Shown here in pieces: positions 17,583-26,620 of a DNA stretch of 64,000 nt. Below the pieces are notes generated by a model. It saw nothing but the letters and a program-made list of their open reading frames with translations. It had not been told where the DNA came from and made no database searches. Source of the DNA: Sulfuriferula sp. (GTDB taxonomy: Bacteria; Pseudomonadota; Gammaproteobacteria; Burkholderiales; Sulfuriferulaceae); assembly GCA_013140765.1 (NCBI GenBank), contig JABFSE010000010.1:1-64000 (forward strand). Direction: 5' to 3'. A program made the translations under genes and the position numbers. Position 1 is the first letter of the stretch; each line of letters begins with the position of its first letter.

Positions 17583-18907
17583 CGGCTACGAACTGCCATT
17601 ATTTGTGGGTGTTCGCAGATCAGCGTCATGTTGGCACTATCTGCTACGATAGCTTGGAAGCGCTGTTTTCGTTTGAGTATGAATCGGGTTGGCTTAATGC
17701 CGCAGATGCTTACCCAATCTCACCCTGTTTTCCTTTGTCTGGCACGGCTGTTTCATCGGGCGGCATACGTCGCTTTCTTGAAAATTTATTACCCGAAGGC
17801 CGAGCACTTGATATTGTTTCGACGACGCATCAAGTCTCGAAAAATAATATATTTGGGCTGGTGCGTGAGCTTGGTGGTGAAACCTCGGGTGCGCTTTCAT
17901 TTTACTCAGCAGGCACACACCCAGCATCACGTCTGACAACTCGCAGAGAAATCCCATTAACTGAACTTCAGTGCCGTATTGATGAGCGCACGCAAGTACC
18001 CTTTGCAATTTGGGATGGGCGTGTGCGTATGTCGATAGCGGGCTATCAGGATAAATTAGCCGTGTACATGCGGGACGGTTGCTTTTATCTTGTTGAAGGC
18101 GATTTGGCTTCTACGCATATTTTGAAACCTGAGCCTGTTGATCATCGCTTGTCTAATTTGGTGGCTAACGAACACTACTGTATGCAGTTTGCGGCTCGAT
18201 TGGGGCTGGATGTGGCAGAAGTGAGCATCGTGCGGGTTCCGCATCCTGTATTGGTGGTTAAGCGTTTTGACCGCGAAATCCACGAGGATAGTGTGCGGCG
18301 TATCCATCTTGTTGATGGATGCCAAGCACTTGATTTACCTGTTGCTTATAAGTACGAACGCATTTTCGGGTCGGGGGCTGACGTTCGTCATATCCGTGAT
18401 GGTGTCAGTTTTGAGCGTCTGTTTTCGACGGCGGTCATGCTGAGTTCGCAGAAAGCACTGGTTCGCCAAGCCCTGACGCGCTGGGTGATATTGCAATACT
18501 TGATTGGTAACGCTGATGCTCACGGCAAAAACGTGTCGTTTTTTTGTTATCGTGATGGGTTGGCGATTGCCCCTTTTTACGATTTGGTTAGCGTGGTGCA
18601 ATACTCAGGGTTGGATCACGAGCTCGCCATGGGATACGGCGATGAATTCATACTTGAGGAAATCAGCCCATATGCTTGGGCTGATTTCGCTAAACGGACA
18701 GGGTTGCCGCGTTCCTACCTCGCACGAGAAATGACGCGCATGGCAAATAGCGCACTAAAAGAAGCACCTCGCCAAGCCGCGCTGGCAATTTACATAGATG
18801 ATGAACGCGAACTTGTCTCGCGTATCAGTCAGTTTGTTATATCTCAGGCACAAAAACTGCGCGATGCCGCCCAAGCTATGCAACACATTGATATGGCATT
18901 GCTTTAG
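17579..18907 (+). CDS. hipA: HipA-type serine/threonine kinase toxin
   Basis: A 442-residue HipA-family kinase. HipA of E. coli phosphorylates glutamyl-tRNA synthetase and causes growth arrest; the target here is unknown. Key residues are present: the autophosphorylation loop SIAGYQDK (Ser152), nucleotide-binding lysine in HILKPEP (K183), catalytic D313 and N318 in GNADAHGKN, and the metal-binding D335 in PFYDLVS. The N-terminal subdomain (about 1-115) has the family's NLLPEGRAL motif. The gene looks intact and is coupled to hipB. It ends 14 bases before the convergent leuA. Confidence 0.92.
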   Translation: MTATNCHYLWVFADQRHVGTICYDSLEALFSFEYESGWLNAADAYPISPCFPLSGTAVSSGGIRRFLENLLPEGRALDIVSTTHQVSKNNIFGLVRELGGETSGALSFYSAGTHPASRLTTRREIPLTELQCRIDERTQVPFAIWDGRVRMSIAGYQDKLAVYMRDGCFYLVEGDLASTHILKPEPVDHRLSNLVANEHYCMQFAARLGLDVAEVSIVRVPHPVLVVKRFDREIHEDSVRRIHLVDGCQALDLPVAYKYERIFGSGADVRHIRDGVSFERLFSTAVMLSSQKALVRQALTRWVILQYLIGNADAHGKNVSFFCYRDGLAIAPFYDLVSVVQYSGLDHELAMGYGDEFILEEISPYAWADFAKRTGLPRSYLAREMTRMANSALKEAPRQAALAIYIDDERELVSRISQFVISQAQKLRDAAQAMQHIDMALL

Positions 18908-18921
18908 CGCACTCGTTACTA

Positions 18922-20580
18922 TTATGCCAACCTGTTCAACCCACTTACCAATGCCTTGATAGACGCGGTGACGATGTTGTCGTCCATACCTACGCCGTAA
19001 CATTCTTTGCCGCCTGTGGTGCGGTTGACTTCGACGAAGGCGCAGGCGGTGGCGTTGCTGCCTTTGTTCAGACCGATGGCGCGTTCTTCAAAGCTGCGCA
19101 CTTGCAAGCCTGATGTGATGGCGTGGAGCGCGTGGATGGCCGCGTCTATGGGGCCGTTGCCTGTGCCTGTTAAGGTGTGTTGCTCGCCATTCATCTCAAC
19201 TATTAACGATATGCCTTGGGCTTCATCTTGCTCAAATAAATGATGTTCAACGTAGCGCACGGGTTTGTCTTGGGCGAGGTAGGTTTGCTGGAATAATGCC
19301 CAAATATCTGCCGCGCTCATTTCGCCGCCGTGATTGTCCATGTAGCGTTGCACTTCGGCTGAAAACTCAACTTGCAGGCGGCGTGGCAAGGCTAATCCAT
19401 ATTCATTTTCCAATAAATAGGCGATGCCGCCTTTGCCTGATTGGCTGTTGACGCGTATCACCGAGCCGTAGCTGCGCCCAACGTCGGCGGGGTCTATGGG
19501 CAAGTAGGGGACGTTCCACAGTGCGTCAGGTTGTTGTGCGGCAAAGCCTTTTTTGATGGCATCCTGATGCGAGCCTGAAAAAGCGGTGAACACTAAATCA
19601 CCGACGTAGGGATGGCGTGGGTGTATGGGCAATTGCGTGCAGTATTCCACCGTTCGCGCCACGGCGTTGATGTCGGAAAAATCCAAGCCTGGCGCGACAC
19701 CTTGAGTGTAAAAATTAAGCGCGAGGGTGACAATGTCGACGTTGCCAGTGCGTTCGCCGTTGCCGAATAAACAGCCTTCTACGCGGTCTGCGCCTGCCAT
19801 CATGCCTAATTCCGCCGCCGCCACCGCTGTGCCACGGTCATTGTGCGGGTGTAAGCTCAGGACAATACTGTCGCGGCGGGCGAGGTGGGTGTGCATCCAT
19901 TCGATTTGGTCGGCATAGACATTGGGCGAGGCGACTTCTACCGTGGTTGGCAAATTGAGGATGACTTTGTTATCAGGTGTCGCGCCCCAAGCGGCGGTGA
20001 CGGCGTCGCAGATCTCCAGCGCGAAATCCAGCTCAGTCGCGGTAAAGGTTTCTGGGCTGTATTCCAATACCCATTCGGTATCTGGCTGTTCGCTGGCGAG
20101 TTGTTTGATGAGCAACACCGAGCTAACTGCCATTTCCAATACGGCCGCCTTACTCATGTTAAACACTACATCGCGGAAAGGTTTGGAGGTGGCGTTGTAA
20201 ACGTGAACAATGGCGCGGCGTGCGCCTTTGAGCGATTCCATGGTGCGGCGGATAAGGTGTTCGCGTGCCTGGGTGAGCACTTCTATGGTGACATCGTCGG
20301 GGATATGTCCGTCTTCGATAATCTGGCGGACAAAGTCAAAATCAGTCTGCGAAGCCGATGGAAACGCGACTTCAATTTCCTTGAAACCGATGTCGCACAA
20401 GGTTTTGAACATGCGCAATTTACGTTCCGCATTCATAGGCTCAAACAAAGATTGATTGCCATCGCGCAAATCCGTGCTCATCCAGATAGGCGGCGTGGTG
20501 AGCGTGCGGGTTGGCCACTGGCGGTTAGTCAATGGCACGGCGGGGAAGGCTTGATACTTGGTTGATGGGTTTTGTAACAT
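18922..20580 (-). CDS. leuA: 2-isopropylmalate synthase, long form
   Basis: LeuA condenses acetyl-CoA with 2-oxoisovalerate, the first step of leucine synthesis. The 552-residue protein is the long type found in actinobacteria and many proteobacteria. The metal and substrate motif [14 protein letters not shown] appears near residue 35, the HxH metal site is in [12 protein letters not shown], and a C-terminal leucine-sensing domain follows (about 425-552). It faces hipA tail to tail. An Lrp-type regulator starts 160 bases away in the opposite direction and may control it. Confidence 0.95.
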   Translation of the reverse strand: MLQNPSTKYQAFPAVPLTNRQWPTRTLTTPPIWMSTDLRDGNQSLFEPMNAERKLRMFKTLCDIGFKEIEVAFPSASQTDFDFVRQIIEDGHIPDDVTIEVLTQAREHLIRRTMESLKGARRAIVHVYNATSKPFRDVVFNMSKAAVLEMAVSSVLLIKQLASEQPDTEWVLEYSPETFTATELDFALEICDAVTAAWGATPDNKVILNLPTTVEVASPNVYADQIEWMHTHLARRDSIVLSLHPHNDRGTAVAAAELGMMAGADRVEGCLFGNGERTGNVDIVTLALNFYTQGVAPGLDFSDINAVARTVEYCTQLPIHPRHPYVGDLVFTAFSGSHQDAIKKGFAAQQPDALWNVPYLPIDPADVGRSYGSVIRVNSQSGKGGIAYLLENEYGLALPRRLQVEFSAEVQRYMDNHGGEMSAADIWALFQQTYLAQDKPVRYVEHHLFEQDEAQGISLIVEMNGEQHTLTGTGNGPIDAAIHALHAITSGLQVRSFEERAIGLNKGSNATACAFVEVNRTTGGKECYGVGMDDNIVTASIKALVSGLNRLA

Positions 20581-20738
20581 GACGCGGTGCTCCTGTGAGT
20601 GTATGTGAGTATGGTACGCAAATTTGCCCGCTATGTGCTTGCGTAATTGGCGATAAAATCACTATAAATTAGCATAAAATTGCGTTATATTGAGTTTAAT
20701 GTATTTTTTGTATCTTAAAATTTAAGGTGTGCGCAATT

Positions 20739-21212
20739 ATGATGGAGATGGACAAGTTTGATCGGCAAATTTTGCGGCTGTTGCAGGCTGACGGGCGCAT
20801 GAGCAATCAGGATTTGGCGGATGCAATAGGCTTGTCGCCGTCGCCGTGTTTGCGCCGCGTGCGTGCGCTGGAAGAGGCAGGTGTGATAGTGGGGTATCGT
20901 GCCTTGGTTGAGGCTAAATTATTAGGTTTGTCGTTAATGGCGTTGATCCATATTTCCATGGATCAGCACACGCCTGAGCGATTTAACCATTTTGAAGCGA
21001 GCATTGCCGACATACCCGAGGTGATAGAGTGTTTACTGATTACGGGGCAATCGGCCGATTATCAACTCAAAGTCGCGGTTAAAGATATGGATGCTTATCA
21101 AGAATTATTATTAAATAAAATCAATAGAATAACGGGGGTAACGGGTGTGCATTCTAGCTTTATTTTGCGACGAGTGGTGAATAGAACAGCATTGGCGATA
21201 GCGGATAATTAA
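20739..21212 (+). CDS. Lrp/AsnC family transcriptional regulator
   Basis: A 157-residue regulator with an N-terminal winged HTH (MDKFDRQILRLLQADGRMSN, then ADAIGLSPSPCLRRVRALEE) and a C-terminal RAM/ACT-like ligand domain. Such proteins respond to amino acids. I start it at ATG 20739, with AAGG 11 bases upstream; a GTG at 20727 is less likely. It is divergent from leuA, which makes leuA a reasonable target (inference). Confidence 0.9.
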   Translation: MMEMDKFDRQILRLLQADGRMSNQDLADAIGLSPSPCLRRVRALEEAGVIVGYRALVEAKLLGLSLMALIHISMDQHTPERFNHFEASIADIPEVIECLLITGQSADYQLKVAVKDMDAYQELLLNKINRITGVTGVHSSFILRRVVNRTALAIADN

Positions 21213-21252
21213 GGGTAAAATTGCACGCTTAATCTACATAACGTATCCCACC

Positions 21253-21954
21253 ATGACACGGCAAATTTTCCTCGATACTGAAACCACAGGCCTAGACCCC
21301 AAGCAGGGGCATCGCATTATCGAAGTGGCAGGTGTGGAGATGTTTAATCGCCGACCGACAGGCAAGCATTTCCATCGCTATCTTAATCCCGATCGTGAAA
21401 TCGACGCAGGCGCGGTGGCGGTGCATGGCTTAACGACCGAATTTTTGCAAGACAAGCCACATTTTGCTGATATTGCGGATGAGTTAATCGAATTTTTATC
21501 AGGTGCGGAACTGGTTATCCACAATGCGCCATTCGATATTGGTTTTCTCAATAGCGAGTTGACACGGCTCAATCGTTCGTCCATGAACAGCTATTGTCCT
21601 GAAGTGCTGGACACCCTCAAGCTCGCCAAAGACATCCATCCAGGGCAAAAAAACAATCTGGACGCGCTGTGCCGTCGTTACGAAGTTGACAACACTAATC
21701 GTACTTTTCACGGCGCATTGCTCGATGCGGAGTTATTAGCCGCCGTCTATATCGGCATGACACGCGGGCAAGAAAGCCTGGTGATGGATGTAGAGGTGAC
21801 GGCCGCGCTTACCACCGCCAGCAATGACGCGGCGAATATGCCTATACGAGTAATAGCGGCAAGTGCGGCTGAATTAGGTGAGCATGAAATGACGCTGGTG
21901 AATATACAAAAAGACAGCCGTGGTGCTTGTTTGTGGCTTAAAGCAGATGCTTAA
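21253..21954 (+). CDS. dnaQ: DNA polymerase III epsilon subunit (proofreading exonuclease)
   Basis: A 233-residue DEDDh exonuclease. Exo I is [11 protein letters not shown] (residues 6-16), Exo II is [14 protein letters not shown], and Exo III is [14 protein letters not shown] with the catalytic His. Length agrees with DnaQ, which proofreads for the replicative polymerase and docks to the alpha subunit through its C-terminal tail. It overlaps the convergent pseudouridine synthase gene by four bases. Confidence 0.95.
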   Translation: MTRQIFLDTETTGLDPKQGHRIIEVAGVEMFNRRPTGKHFHRYLNPDREIDAGAVAVHGLTTEFLQDKPHFADIADELIEFLSGAELVIHNAPFDIGFLNSELTRLNRSSMNSYCPEVLDTLKLAKDIHPGQKNNLDALCRRYEVDNTNRTFHGALLDAELLAAVYIGMTRGQESLVMDVEVTAALTTASNDAANMPIRVIAASAAELGEHEMTLVNIQKDSRGACLWLKADA

Positions 21955-22688
21955 AACTGCTCATCGTTAGCCAAGTACCGCCATTGCCCCATCGGTAAAT
22001 CGCTGAGTATTATTTTGCCTATGCGTATGCGTTTCAAGCCCACAACTTTCAGCCCGACCAGCTCACACATACGTCTAATCTGACGTTTGCGACCTTCGCG
22101 CAGGACAAATCGTAGCTGGTCTTTATTTTGCCAACTCACTTGCGCGGGGCGTAATACCACATCATCCAGACTCAGTCCGTGATTCAGCAATTGCAGGCCT
22201 TGCGCAGAGAGTCGTCCCTCGGTACGCACTAGGTATTCTTTATCTATATCCGAGTTCTCACCTATCAGTTGTTTGGCAATGCGGCCGTCCTGAGTCAGCA
22301 CTAATATGCCCGTGGAATCAATATCCAGCCGCCCCGCAGGCGCAAGCCCAAACGCATGTTCATTACTAAAAACGATACCTGATTTATCTTGTACGTCGTG
22401 ATTAGCCGCCGTAATCAGCACGCTGGCAGGCTGATAGCCGTCTTCCGCTTGTGCGGAAACATAGCCGATAGGCTTATTCAAAATAATGGTAACGCGGTTA
22501 TTTTGCTCACGTTGCGCTTGCGGGAGGAGGGTGACGCGGCAATCGGGCGACACCTTAGTGCCCAGCTCCGTGACGATAACGCCGTTTACTTTAACCCAGC
22601 CACGTTCAATATAGACATCAGCCTCACGGCGGGAGCTAAGTCCACGCATGGACATGAGTTTGGATAAACGTAGTGTGGTGTCGGTCAT
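21951..22688 (-). CDS. rluF: RsuA/RluF-family rRNA pseudouridine synthase
   Basis: A 245-residue enzyme with an N-terminal S4 RNA-binding domain (about residues 6-50: [20 protein letters not shown]) and an RsuA-type catalytic domain. The catalytic Asp is in [15 protein letters not shown], and the [12 protein letters not shown] motif is typical. The sequence [10 protein letters not shown] and the overall layout resemble RluF (23S U2604), but RluB/RluE/RsuA cannot be fully excluded, so the symbol is tentative. Confidence 0.88.
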   Translation of the reverse strand: MTDTTLRLSKLMSMRGLSSRREADVYIERGWVKVNGVIVTELGTKVSPDCRVTLLPQAQREQNNRVTIILNKPIGYVSAQAEDGYQPASVLITAANHDVQDKSGIVFSNEHAFGLAPAGRLDIDSTGILVLTQDGRIAKQLIGENSDIDKEYLVRTEGRLSAQGLQLLNHGLSLDDVVLRPAQVSWQNKDQLRFVLREGRKRQIRRMCELVGLKVVGLKRIRIGKIILSDLPMGQWRYLANDEQF

Positions 22689-22918
22689 GATGGTTATTTT
22701 TGATGCAAATAAAATAGCATTTTACGTGATAACGCCTGTGTTCGTTGCAAAAAGCGCAATAAACACCACGCGTACTATGGCGAATTTTGATGTGTTCCAT
22801 GCTTGCTTATGTTGCTTTTTTATTAAAGTAACGTTGGCTAAGTCGTAACACGTAACGTAACGTAACCTGCATGCACCCTCATTAAATTGCCGTTAAATAA
22901 TATAAAATATTGAATTAT

Positions 22919-24100
22919 ATGAAAATAAAATTTGGCACATGTCTTGCTTTAATTGTGCTTAAGATTTTATTTGAAGTGAGTGTACCCATTATGTATCCCC
23001 TTGTTGATAGCCTGCCAAAAAATTGCGTAGCACTCAGTGATACAACTGTTGAGTCCGAGCGCTCGCATATTACGCAAGTGTTAATGACATTGCTGGCATC
23101 CCCAGTATTGCATGGGGCACAGTTGGTTCAGCAGGTTTTTGCGGGTTTGCTTCAATCTAGCGAGGCAGTTTGTCTTGCTTGTTATGCGGTAGTTGATGGC
23201 GAGCAAGGGGTTTTGTTGCCTGAATGTGTTACTGGTATGGCTGTTAATAATTTACAGCTACGGTTGCGTGAGACTGATTTGGCGCAGTTATTAGTGAAAT
23301 CAGGTGAGTCTTATATCGTTGATGTGAACGCAACTAACGCGCCTCATTGGGTAGGTGTTTTTCAAGGGCTGTTGAGTGAGTTGCTTATTACGCCGTTTAT
23401 GATGGCCGGTGTTCGCGCTATCTGCATTACAGGGGCAACACAACAAGGGTTTTTTAATCGTATAGGTATGCCTCAATTTGTTGCTTTTACTAACTTAGTG
23501 GCTCTTTCGTTAGGTTTACGAGCCGAGGCTTCGCATGACCCTCTAACGAAGCTACCTAATCGCACTGTGTTTTTCGAGTCTTTAGAGCGTGCTTGCGTCT
23601 ATGCCAAAAGATCTGGTGACTTAGTTGGTTGTGGGGTTTTGGATCTTGACGGTTTTAAGCAGATCAATGACTCGTATGGGCATGATGCGGGCGATAGGCT
23701 TTTGCAGTACGTTAGTGCTCGTATTCGTAAAAGTTTACGTGCCTCGTGCGTCGTTGCTAGGCTCGGCGGAGATGAGTTTGCGATTTTATTCGTAGGGTGC
23801 GTGCAAGCTGATGTGGAACGCATGTGTGTGCGTGTGCTGGATAGTGTGAGCACGCCTATGGACTTAGGATGTTACGGGGAGGTTAAAGTCACTGCGAGCC
23901 TAGGCGTTACTTTATTTCCTTTGGATGATGGCGACGGTGCCGAGCTTATGCGCCATGCTGATATGGCTATGTATGCCGCAAAAGCGGCTGGTCGCAATCA
24001 GTACCGTTTACACAGTGTTGATTATAAAGAGTATGTGGGGACTATAAGTGAACGTAAGAAACCTAGTGCACCATCTTTGCGGCTAGTCGCTAGTATATAA
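22919..24100 (+). CDS. Diguanylate cyclase (GGDEF) with an unrecognised N-terminal sensor region
   Basis: A 393-residue predicted c-di-GMP synthase. The C-terminal GGDEF domain (about 200-365) is complete, with DPLTKLPNR, DLDGFKQINDSYGHDAGD and an intact ARLGGDEFAIL. The inhibitory I-site, normally RxxD five residues before GGDEF, reads RASC, so product feedback is probably lost. The region about 40-190 has a GAF-like hydrophobic pattern, but I cannot assign it firmly. The first 24 residues from ATG 22919 are hydrophobic. ATG 22991, with AGTGAG upstream, would give a soluble protein, so the start is uncertain. Its place beside the adhesin and Tad genes suggests control of attachment. Confidence 0.88.
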   Translation: MKIKFGTCLALIVLKILFEVSVPIMYPLVDSLPKNCVALSDTTVESERSHITQVLMTLLASPVLHGAQLVQQVFAGLLQSSEAVCLACYAVVDGEQGVLLPECVTGMAVNNLQLRLRETDLAQLLVKSGESYIVDVNATNAPHWVGVFQGLLSELLITPFMMAGVRAICITGATQQGFFNRIGMPQFVAFTNLVALSLGLRAEASHDPLTKLPNRTVFFESLERACVYAKRSGDLVGCGVLDLDGFKQINDSYGHDAGDRLLQYVSARIRKSLRASCVVARLGGDEFAILFVGCVQADVERMCVRVLDSVSTPMDLGCYGEVKVTASLGVTLFPLDDGDGAELMRHADMAMYAAKAAGRNQYRLHSVDYKEYVGTISERKKPSAPSLRLVASI

Positions 24101-24164
24101 ATAGGTCAATGCTTGAATTATTTGGTTTTTGTGATTTTTTATTGTGTTGATAGGAGTGAATATT

Positions 24165-25424
24165 ATGAAACAAAAAAATATGTTGGTTGTAGCGTCAGTT
24201 TTAGTAACGGCTTTGTTAGCTGGTTGTTCAAGCACAGGTAGCGGCTTCGCTAGTGGTAGTGCAGGTAGTGCAGGTAGTGCAGGTAGTGCAGGTAGTACAG
24301 GTAGTACAGGTAGTACAGGTAGTACAGGTAGCACAGGTAGCACAGGTAGCACAGGTAGCACAGGTAGCACAGGTAGCACAGGTAGCACAGGTAGCACAGG
24401 TAGCACAGGTAGCACAGGTAGCACAGGTAGCACAGGTAGCACAGGTAGCACAGGCACCGCACCAGTCAATACATTATCTGGTGTGGGTACGACAGTATCA
24501 GGTGTAGGTAGCACTGTGTCGGGTTTAAGCACTACGCTTGCTAGTGTGCCATTGGTATCGCCTGCGGCGCAGACTGGTTTGAACGGTGTATTAGTGAATG
24601 CAGGTAGTGCAGTTAGCACATTAGGTAATGGTGTCGCTAATGGTTTAGGGCAAATAGGTGTGGTTAGTGATCCAGTTGGTGTCACTGTAGGCAGTGTCAG
24701 CGGTGTGGTAGGCAAACTGGGTGCAACGGTTAATAGTGCTGGACAATTAGTGACCGGCTTAGGTAGTGGGACGCTTTCAGTTCTATCACCAGTGACCACC
24801 CCAGTAGGTGCTTTAGTAAGCTCGCTTGGTATTGGCTTAACACAAGCAGAATCACCGTTGAACTCAGCATTAACGACAGGAACCGTTAAAAACCTAACAC
24901 AAACGGTGAGCAATGTTTTGACACCTGTTGTAGGTTCAGTCAATGGTTTAACACAAACAGTGGGTAATGTGACAGGGCTAAATGGCATTGTAAATCCGTT
25001 GTTAGTGACAGTAGGTCAAACCGTTGCGGGTTTAGGTACTTCGCTTGCCTTGACTAATGTGCCTGTTGTGAATGGTGTAGGTGGTGTTGTTAATACCGTG
25101 GGTAATACAGTAACGGCGTTAGGCGTTAATGGCTTGACGCAAACAGGACAGCCATTATTGGGTAACCAATACACAGGTGGCTTGTTATATCCCGTAACTG
25201 GTCTGCTAGGTGGCTTAACGGGTGTTGTTCCAGGTTCATCAACGGCTACAACTGGTTTATTAGCACCTGTAACAGGTTTGTTAGGTGGCTCTAGCACAGG
25301 TGGTTTACTTGCACCCGTGACTGGTTTGTTAAACGGCTTGCTGGGTGGTTTGTCATTGGGTACGTCAAGTTCAACGTCAGCATCCGCACCATCATCAACT
25401 GGTTTATTAGGTGGTTTGTTGTAA
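24165..25424 (+). CDS. Exported repeat lipoprotein, Gly-Ser-Thr and GLLAPVTGLLGG repeats
   Basis: A 419-residue predicted lipoprotein. The signal peptide ends in the lipobox LLAGC (Cys about 21). Directly after it come 22 Gly-Ser-Ala/Thr triplets encoded by a 9-bp tandem repeat. The rest is almost entirely Gly, Val, Thr, Leu, Ser and Ala in short imperfect repeats (SGVGTTVSGVGSTVSG, GLTQTVGNVTGL), and the C-terminus has LLAPVTGLLGG units shared with the next protein. Annotation pipelines tend to label similar proteins as collagen-like, though here Y-position prolines are absent. It may be a surface stalk or adhesin; the function is unknown. Frames on the other strand through the repeat are artefacts. 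Confidence 0.8.
   Translation: MKQKNMLVVASVLVTALLAGCSSTGSGFASGSAGSAGSAGSAGSTGSTGSTGSTGSTGSTGSTGSTGSTGSTGSTGSTGSTGSTGSTGSTGSTGSTGTAPVNTLSGVGTTVSGVGSTVSGLSTTLASVPLVSPAAQTGLNGVLVNAGSAVSTLGNGVANGLGQIGVVSDPVGVTVGSVSGVVGKLGATVNSAGQLVTGLGSGTLSVLSPVTTPVGALVSSLGIGLTQAESPLNSALTTGTVKNLTQTVSNVLTPVVGSVNGLTQTVGNVTGLNGIVNPLLVTVGQTVAGLGTSLALTNVPVVNGVGGVVNTVGNTVTALGVNGLTQTGQPLLGNQYTGGLLYPVTGLLGGLTGVVPGSSTATTGLLAPVTGLLGGSSTGGLLAPVTGLLNGLLGGLSLGTSSSTSASAPSSTGLLGGLL
24255..24452 (+). repeat. 9-bp coding minisatellite, 22 units
   Basis: The unit GGTAGYRCA is repeated 22 times without interruption: four GGTAGTGCA, four GGTAGTACA, then fourteen GGTAGCACA. The block structure shows stepwise expansion from a few founder variants, with the last fourteen copies identical. 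Because the unit is nine bases, copy-number change alters the stalk length but not the reading frame. Confidence 0.97.
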
Positions 25425-25670
25425 CGCATTTTTGGTTTGGTTATTTGTTAATGTTGTGAATATATTGGTTATCTAATTTGCAGATCGTCAATATATTTTC
25501 AATACGGTATTTAGCTTAGGGGAGGTGGGGAAACTTCATTTCTTGGGCTAAATTATTAAGCGTGGGAATTTGCTTAATAGTTGTTCATAAATTTTCTTGG
25601 CTTATAGTTTATTTGTCCATGATTTTTTATTTTTTATTCAATGTAGGTCAACTTTTTAGAGGATTTAATT
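25425..25670. other. AT-rich intergenic region between the two repeat-protein genes
   Basis: No gene and no clear terminator or sigma-54 site is seen. A ribosome-binding sequence AGAGGA precedes the ATG at 25671. The length and AT-richness suggest that the second repeat protein has its own promoter. Confidence 0.4.
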
Positions 25671-26507
25671 ATGAACGTATCACGTAATAAATTTGTGCCG
25701 TCTTCATTGTTGCTAGTTGCGTTGTTAGCTGGCAGTACTATTGCTAATGCAGATATTTTACCTACTGCTGAATTGTTGGCTCCTGTGGTTGGCGCGACTG
25801 GTATTTTAGTTGATGTTGCCAGTGCTAAAGTCGGTGGTTCTGGTAATTTAGTTGCGCCAGTTGTTAGTTCTGTGGGTGGCGTTTTGACTGCTGTTGGCAG
25901 CCCTACTGGCTTGCCAGTGCTTACCTCTGCTGTTGGTAGTGCTATTCGTACAGCATCTGGTGTTGTACCTGTGCTTGCTGGTCAAGTAGGTGCGATGACG
26001 GGTACGACTGCTATTTTGCAACCTGTAGTTAGTGCTGTTGGTATTTTGACTGATGTTGCCAGTGCTAAAGTCGGTGGTTCTGGTAATTTAGTTGCGCCAG
26101 TTGTTAGTTCTGTGGGTGGCGTTTTGACTGCTGTTGGTAGCCCTACAGGTTTACCAGTGCTTACCTCTGCTGTTGGTAGTGCTATTCATACGGTTGCAGG
26201 TGTTGTAACACCAATTACTTCATTAACTAATGCAACGGGCTTATTGGCTCCTGTAACAGGTTTGTTGGGTGGCGTAACAGGTGGTTCTACAGGTGGTTTG
26301 TTGGCTCCTGTAACTGGTTTGTTAGGTAGCTTAACAGGTGGTTCTACAGGTGGCTTATTGGCTCCTGTAACCGGTTTGTTGGGTAGCGTAACAGGTGGTT
26401 CTACTGGCGGTTTGTTGGCTCCTGTAACAGGCTTAGTAAGTGGCTTGTTAGGTAGTGTGTCTTTTGTTGCATCAACTACAGCGTCAACTACAGCGTCAAC
26501 TAACTAA
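25671..26507 (+). CDS. Exported repeat protein with duplicated 80-residue module and LLAPVTGLLG repeats
   Basis: A 278-residue protein with a Sec signal peptide (SLLLVALLAGSTIANA, cleavage before DILP). The mature part holds two nearly identical copies of an 80-residue module (first block LVDVASAKVGGSGNLVAP), then four 19-residue units LLAPVTGLLGG/S-TGGSTGG, then an STTAS tail. No cysteines, no charges to speak of, and no known domain. The LLAPVTGLLGG unit also occurs at the C-terminus of the preceding lipoprotein, so the two are related. The next gene encodes a TpsB-type transporter, which raises the idea that it exports one of them (inference). Confidence 0.8.
   Translation: MNVSRNKFVPSSLLLVALLAGSTIANADILPTAELLAPVVGATGILVDVASAKVGGSGNLVAPVVSSVGGVLTAVGSPTGLPVLTSAVGSAIRTASGVVPVLAGQVGAMTGTTAILQPVVSAVGILTDVASAKVGGSGNLVAPVVSSVGGVLTAVGSPTGLPVLTSAVGSAIHTVAGVVTPITSLTNATGLLAPVTGLLGGVTGGSTGGLLAPVTGLLGSLTGGSTGGLLAPVTGLLGSVTGGSTGGLLAPVTGLVSGLLGSVSFVASTTASTTASTN
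25801..26190 (+). repeat. 240-bp-offset direct repeat within the repeat-protein gene
   Basis: Bases 25801-25950 recur at 26041-26190 with only a few differences, an exact 240-base (80-codon) offset. The near identity at silent positions shows a recent duplication or ongoing gene conversion. Confidence 0.93.
26241..26445 (+). repeat. 57-bp tandem repeat encoding 19-residue units
   Basis: Units begin at 26241, 26298, 26355 and 26412, each starting with a Leu-Leu-Ala-Pro-Val-Thr-Gly block and differing mostly at third codon positions. The fourth unit is partial. Confidence 0.92.
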
Positions 26508-26620
26508 TCAGTAATTTATTAGTAAAGTAATACGCTCGTTGCTCACCACTGCGTTGCAATGTGGTGGTGAGTTTACTTAATGTTAATTATTTTTTACGCT
26601 GTTTCCTTACTAAAGTGAAT

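Noticed and set aside
22846-22867. CGTAA short tandem repeats upstream of the diguanylate cyclase
   Set aside because: Only about four imperfect copies; too short to claim a function.
24250-24507. Long frames on both strands rich in Cys-Tyr-Leu or Gln-Val
   Set aside because: They are out-of-frame readings of the 9-bp repeat of the lipoprotein gene, with no start signals or independent codon pattern.
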